DNA of 8,022 nucleotides from an uncultured Eubacteriales bacterium (lineage in GTDB: Bacteria > Bacillota > Clostridia > Oscillospirales > Acutalibacteraceae). Positions 6,061-8,022 of the stretch are shown piece after piece. The translations under genes and the position numbers were made by a program. The DNA is taken from contig OMRJ01000099.1 in NCBI GenBank assembly GCA_900313475.1, positions 1 through 8,022 of the forward strand, given 5' to 3'. The notes under the pieces were generated by a model. The model had not been told where the DNA came from, did no database searches, and saw only the letters and a program-made list of their open reading frames with translations. Numbering within the stretch: the stretch's first letter is position 1; each line of letters begins with the position of its first letter.

Positions 6061-6360
6061 ATGAAACACCGCGCATCGGGTTTGTTCGGTTTTTTAATAT
6101 CGTTTTTGCTCACTTCGTTTTGGCATCTTCGGTGGACTGTGCCTGCGTGGGTGCTTTTGGGACTGCATTTTTGGCTGAAAATATCAGTATGGTGGTCGCT
6201 GGGGTGCTTCGGATTATTTTTCGCCGTAATGTTCGTTTACTGTTTGTTACTTAATTCCATGATATCAGCCGGTTCTTACACCGACAAAGAAAAACCGAAT
6301 CTGAATCCGTACTCCGCAAAGATGTCGGATATACTGCCTGATAAGAATAAAAAAGAATAA
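6061..6360 (+). CDS. Small multi-pass membrane protein of unknown function
   Basis: The product is 99 residues. The first two thirds are very hydrophobic and Trp/Phe/Leu-rich: a segment at about 7-21 (LFGFLISFLLTSF), then HLRWTVPAWVLLGLHFW (22-38) and VWWSLGCFGLFFAVMFVYCLLL (43-64), giving two or three membrane spans. The C-terminal third (70-99) is polar with many Lys, Asp and Asn and probably faces the cytoplasm. There is no cleavable signal peptide or recognisable catalytic motif. I chose the ATG at 6061 on the basis of the GGAG upstream; a longer form from GTG 6013 would begin inside a hairpin. It follows the fucosidase gene on the same strand after 73 bases with no plus-strand terminator, so it is probably in that operon. 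It could be an accessory membrane protein, but I do not recognise a family and no role is assigned. Confidence 0.75.
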   Translation: MKHRASGLFGFLISFLLTSFWHLRWTVPAWVLLGLHFWLKISVWWSLGCFGLFFAVMFVYCLLLNSMISAGSYTDKEKPNLNPYSAKMSDILPDKNKKE

Positions 6361-6410
6361 TCTGCCGTCGTAATACAATACCTTTAACCCGTTTCCCTCT
6401 TTTTCAGAAA

Positions 6411-6449
6411 AAAAAACGTTACGCCCGCATTATAACGGCAATGTTTTTT
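6411..6449 (+). terminator. Terminator of the fucosidase operon
   Basis: AAAAAACGTT (6411-6420) pairs with AATGTTTTTT (6440-6449), including one G-U, and the inner GCC (6423-6425) pairs with GGC (6437-6439). The U-run forms the 3' arm, as in A-tract/U-tract terminators. It lies about 50 bases past the stop at 6360. Supported by position and shape, but the GC core is short. Confidence 0.5.
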
Positions 6450-6455
6450 CCGCGC

Positions 6456-6483
6456 AAAAAAACCGCCCTCATGCAGAGAGCGG
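6456..6483 (-). terminator. Rho-independent terminator of the infC-rpmI-rplT operon
   Basis: In minus-strand RNA CCGCUCUC (6483-6476) pairs with GAGGGCGG (6470-6463) over 8 pairs (one U-G) around a 5-base loop, followed by seven U (6462-6456). It lies 18 bases after the rplT stop. Plus-strand RNA forms the same stem with one mismatch and is followed by GAUUUUUU, so it may stop transcription from both sides of this convergent junction. Confidence 0.9.
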
Positions 6484-6501
6484 GATTTTTTATGCTTCGT
6501 C

Positions 6502-6858
6502 TTACTTGAGAGCTGCCTTTGCCTGCTCGGTGAGAGCGGTGAAAGCAGCGGGATCGGCAATCGCGATTTCGGAGAGCATCTTTCTGTTAAGAGCAACTCC
6601 GGATTTTTTAAGACCGTTCATAAATGTGGAATAGTTCATGCCGTTTGCCTTGCAGCCTGCGGAAATGCGGGCAATCCAAAGTCTTCTGAAATCTCTCTTT
6701 TTCTGCTTTCTGCCGATGTAGGCATAGTTGCCGGACTTCATGACCGCCTGTTTAGCGGTTTTAAAAAGTGTGCTCTTTGAACCGTAGTAGCCCTTTGCGA
6801 GCTTCAACGTTTTATTTCTTCTCTTGCGAGTCATTAACGCGCCTTTTATACGAGCCAT
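6502..6858 (-). CDS. rplT: Large ribosomal subunit protein bL20
   Basis: The product is 118 residues, the normal length for bL20. It begins with the family signature MARIKGALMTRKRRNKTLKLAKGYYG, followed by the basic RRLWIARISAGCKANGMNYSTFMNGLKK stretch (about 59-86) that contacts 23S rRNA. The protein is an early assembly factor of the 50S subunit, and in Bacillus subtilis it also represses its own operon by binding the infC leader. A GGAGG lies 9 bases before the ATG, and the gene follows rpmI after 28 bases. A strong terminator follows directly. Nothing is unusual in the sequence. Confidence 0.98.
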   Translation of the reverse strand: MARIKGALMTRKRRNKTLKLAKGYYGSKSTLFKTAKQAVMKSGNYAYIGRKQKKRDFRRLWIARISAGCKANGMNYSTFMNGLKKSGVALNRKMLSEIAIADPAAFTALTEQAKAALK

Positions 6859-6886
6859 TGTATATAACCTCCGTGTGTGTACTTAA

Positions 6887-7084
6887 TTATTTGTAGGGAA
6901 TAAGACGCTTGATCTGCTTGCAGTTTGTCTTGTCGGCAACAGCGGTCTTACGAAGATTTCTCTTTCTCTTTGTTGACTTTTTGTTGAGTATGTGCGATTT
7001 GTAAGCATGACCGCGAATGGGTTTGCCGTTCTTGGAGAGCTTAAAACGTTTTTTCGCGCCGGAATTCGTTTTGATCTTAGGCAT
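6887..7084 (-). CDS. rpmI: Large ribosomal subunit protein bL35
   Basis: The product is 65 residues, the normal size for bL35, and extremely basic. It shows the family signature MPKIKTNSGAKKRFKLSKNGK and the internal GHAYKSHILNKKSTKRKRNLRK, ending in RLIPYK. It is a small structural protein of the 50S subunit. AGGAGG lies 8 bases before the ATG. The gene sits between infC (35 bases upstream) and rplT (28 bases downstream), the conserved infC-rpmI-rplT order, and is almost certainly transcribed from the infC promoter. Confidence 0.98.
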   Translation of the reverse strand: MPKIKTNSGAKKRFKLSKNGKPIRGHAYKSHILNKKSTKRKRNLRKTAVADKTNCKQIKRLIPYK

Positions 7085-7119
7085 TTTGATTTCCTCCTGA
7101 ATTTTTTTTGCGGAACCTC

Positions 7120-7638
7120 TTATTTAGCTGCTTTTGCGGCAAGGAACATGAGCATGTTGCGGTTTTCGAGCTTTGCGGGCTTTTCAACCGTGCCCACCTC
7201 CGAGCAAGCCTCCGCAAAAGACTGCATTATCTCGTAGCCGCGCTCCGGGTGAACCATTTCGCGGCCTCTGAATCTGATTGAGACTTTAACCTTGTTGCCC
7301 GCTTTAAGGAAACGGAGAGCATGGTTCACTTTTGTTTCAAGGTCGTGTGTGTCGATATTTAGCGAAAGCTGAACCTCTTTGATCTCGATGACCTTTTGAT
7401 TCTTCTTTGCCTCTTTCTCACGTTTCTGACGGTCGAACCTGTATTTTCCGTAGTCCATAATTTTGCACACGGGCGGTTGAGCCTGCGGAGCGATTTTCAC
7501 CAAATCGAGACTTCTGTACTGCGCAGCTTTAAGCGCCTCGGACGAAGTCATAACGCCGAGCTGCTCGCCGTCGTCGGTTATAACTCTGACCTCTCTGTCT
7601 CTTATTTCCTCGTTGATTTGCAGTTCTTTAGTAGCTAT
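7120..7638 (-). CDS. infC: Translation initiation factor IF-3, AUA start codon
   Basis: From the ATA at 7638 the product is 172 residues, the standard IF-3 length. The N-domain (about 6-70) opens with INEEIRDREVRVI, followed by the linker with YGKYRFDRQKREKEAKKNQK (63-82). The C-domain (about 85-168) contains KEVQLSLNIDTHDLETKV (87-104) and the signature RFRGREMVHPERG (122-134). IF-3 binds the 30S subunit, keeps subunits apart and checks the initiation codon. No ATG, GTG or TTG fits the family N-terminus. GGAGG lies exactly 8 bases before ATA, and residues after it (ATKELQINEEIR) match the expected start. Rare start codons in infC are known to allow IF-3 to limit its own synthesis. Upstream in-frame sequence to 7902 runs through the leader and promoter and is not coding. 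First gene of infC-rpmI-rplT. Confidence 0.96.
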   Translation of the reverse strand: MATKELQINEEIRDREVRVITDDGEQLGVMTSSEALKAAQYRSLDLVKIAPQAQPPVCKIMDYGKYRFDRQKREKEAKKNQKVIEIKEVQLSLNIDTHDLETKVNHALRFLKAGNKVKVSIRFRGREMVHPERGYEIMQSFAEACSEVGTVEKPAKLENRNMLMFLAAKAAK

Positions 7639-7646
7639 GAGAAGCA

Positions 7647-7651
7647 CCTCC
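7647..7651 (-). promoter_or_regulatory. infC ribosome binding site, 8 bases before an AUA start
   Basis: GGAGG on the minus strand is followed by an 8-base spacer and then ATA (7638-7636). It is the only strong site near the IF-3 N-terminus and it decides the non-standard start. Confidence 0.8.
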
Positions 7652-7663
7652 GAAAAAAGCTGA

Positions 7664-7698
7664 ATAAAAAATAAATGCGGACGCAACAGCCGTCCGCA
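7664..7698 (-). terminator. Attenuator (intrinsic terminator) in the infC leader
   Basis: In minus-strand RNA UGCGGACG (7698-7691) pairs perfectly with CGUCCGCA (7683-7676) around a 7-base loop, followed by UUUAUUUUUUAUU. It lies about 25 bases before the infC ribosome binding site, so it must be bypassed for the operon to be expressed. Confidence 0.87.
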
Positions 7699-7798
7699 CA
7701 AACCGAAAAAACACCTTTTGGTGACATTTTTGTTTATAGACCCTGAAAAACGGTATTCGCAGGGTGAAACGGAGAACGTCTGCTTTATTTGCGTAGTT

Positions 7799-7827
7799 AT
7801 TATATCAGCACGATGCGCATTTGTCAA
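7799..7827 (-). promoter_or_regulatory. Perfect-consensus promoter of the infC operon
   Basis: On the minus strand TTGACA (7822-7827) and TATAAT (7799-7804) match consensus exactly with a 17-base spacer. Strong constitutive transcription is expected, consistent with a ribosomal operon controlled after initiation by its leader. Confidence 0.92.
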
Positions 7828-7872
7828 GCACTTTTTTCGTACACGGCGAAAGAAAAGACCCGATAAGAAGGC

Positions 7873-7908
7873 AAAAAAAAGACAAAAAATACAGAAAATC
7901 ACAAAAAA
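7873..7908. other. Phased A-tracts, predicted bent DNA upstream of the infC promoter
   Basis: On the plus strand runs of A lie at 7873-7880 (8), 7884-7889 (6), 7895-7898 (4) and 7903-7908 (6). Their centres are about 10, 10 and 9 bases apart, and a further A5T3 run (7921-7928) is close to two turns on. Helically phased A-tracts are known to bend DNA. The block starts 46 bases upstream of the infC -35 element. Together with the sites at 7916-8009 it accounts for most of the gene-free stretch 7828-8022. Confidence 0.6.
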
Positions 7909-7915
7909 GAGTTAT

Positions 7916-7945
7916 TGCACAAAAATTTCAGGTTGGATTTGTGCA
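7916..7945. repeat. Perfect 8-bp inverted repeat, operator-like
   Basis: TGCACAAA (7916-7923) and TTTGTGCA (7938-7945) are exact complements, 14 bases apart; GTTA (7911-7914) and TAAC (7950-7953) extend the symmetry imperfectly. It lies between the infC promoter and a possible plus-strand promoter at the right edge. It could be a protein-binding dyad or an RNA hairpin. Confidence 0.5.
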
Positions 7946-7980
7946 GTTTTAACCAAAATAAAACACCCAAAAACCGCCAC

Positions 7981-8009
7981 TTGAAAAGTGTGCGCGTTTA
8001 TGTTAATAT
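7981..8009 (+). promoter_or_regulatory. Possible plus-strand promoter for a gene beyond the right edge
   Basis: TTGAAA (7981-7986) and TAATAT (8004-8009) are separated by 17 bases, with 5 of 6 and 4 of 6 matches. No plus-strand gene starts before the window ends, so this cannot be tied to a product here. Confidence 0.33.
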
Positions 8010-8022
8010 AAATCGGTATTAT

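Larger units (their letters stand above)
7639..7794 (-). promoter_or_regulatory. Leader RNA of the infC operon, probable bL20-responsive leader
   Basis: About 155 untranslated bases lie between the promoter and infC. In minus-strand RNA they hold a 6-bp stem (ACCCUG with CAGGGU, 7765-7740), a short CACC-AAAA-GGUG hairpin followed by six U (7723-7706), and a strong attenuator hairpin (7698-7676). Firmicutes infC operons are known to carry an L20 leader that ends transcription when bL20 is in excess. The position and the attenuator fit, but I could not match the bL20-binding fold by eye. GCAGACG (7783-7777) could pair with the 3' arm of the attenuator (6 of 7 bases), a possible antiterminator. 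Confidence 0.65.

Noticed and set aside
6384..6596. 70-residue minus-strand reading frame overlapping the rplT end
   Set aside because: It spans both terminators and overlaps rplT in another frame, with no ribosome binding site.
7639..7902. 88-residue N-terminal extension of IF-3
   Set aside because: The extra sequence reads through the leader, the attenuator and the perfect promoter, and IF-3 of 172 residues from the ATA is the normal length.
7718..7984. 88-residue plus-strand reading frame at the right end
   Set aside because: It is antisense to the infC promoter and leader, is Lys/Arg-rich because of the A-tracts, and lacks a family pattern.
1..8022. CRISPR array, insertion sequence, phage or integration signs
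   Set aside because: I saw no spaced direct repeats, transposase or integrase motifs, or tRNA-like attachment sites, and base composition looks even across the genes.

Overview
The window looks like a piece of a Bacillota chromosome, most likely a clostridial (Oscillospirales-like) gut bacterium. The reasons are an infC-rpmI-rplT operon with a transcription-attenuator leader, a class II (Firmicutes-type) GalT, GGAGG-type ribosome binding sites on almost every gene, consensus SigA-like promoters with 17-base spacers, and small secreted proteins of a kind common in clostridia. Taxonomy is inferred from gene content only.

Layout. Positions 1-2286 (minus strand) hold, in order of transcription, an ECF-like sigma factor (2286-1735), a one-pass membrane protein with a DUF4367-like outer domain that is its probable anti-sigma factor (1693-1007), a 134-residue secreted protein (863-459), and the start of another secreted protein that runs off the left edge (388-1). 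Positions 2442-3050 (minus) hold a separate unit with its own near-consensus promoter and terminator: a small secreted Cys-rich protein with three CxxC knuckles and an amphipathic, aromatic C-terminal helix.

Positions 3057-6449 hold a sugar-metabolism block. galT (minus) and a GH29 alpha-L-fucosidase (plus) diverge from a 150-base intergenic region that carries one promoter for each. The fucosidase is followed, across a strong hairpin, by a 99-residue membrane protein of unknown function. No transporter or fucose-catabolic gene is present, so a role in use of fucosylated and galactose-containing glycans (mucin or milk type) is inference from the pair alone.

Positions 6411-8022 hold the convergent terminators and the translation operon infC-rpmI-rplT (minus). 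infC appears to start at an AUA codon. It is preceded by a leader of about 155 bases with a strong hairpin-plus-U-tract attenuator and a perfect-consensus promoter (TTGACA-17-TATAAT). About 50-80 bases upstream of that promoter are four A-tracts spaced at about 10 bases, a pattern that predicts bent DNA. The right edge has an inverted repeat and a possible plus-strand promoter for a gene beyond the window.

I found no CRISPR array, insertion sequence, tRNA or rRNA. Nothing here is clearly a new system. The best candidates for follow-up are the sigma/anti-sigma/secreted-protein cluster, the hydrophobic tail on the sigma factor, the bent-DNA promoter of the infC operon, and the orphan hairpin between the fucosidase and the membrane protein.
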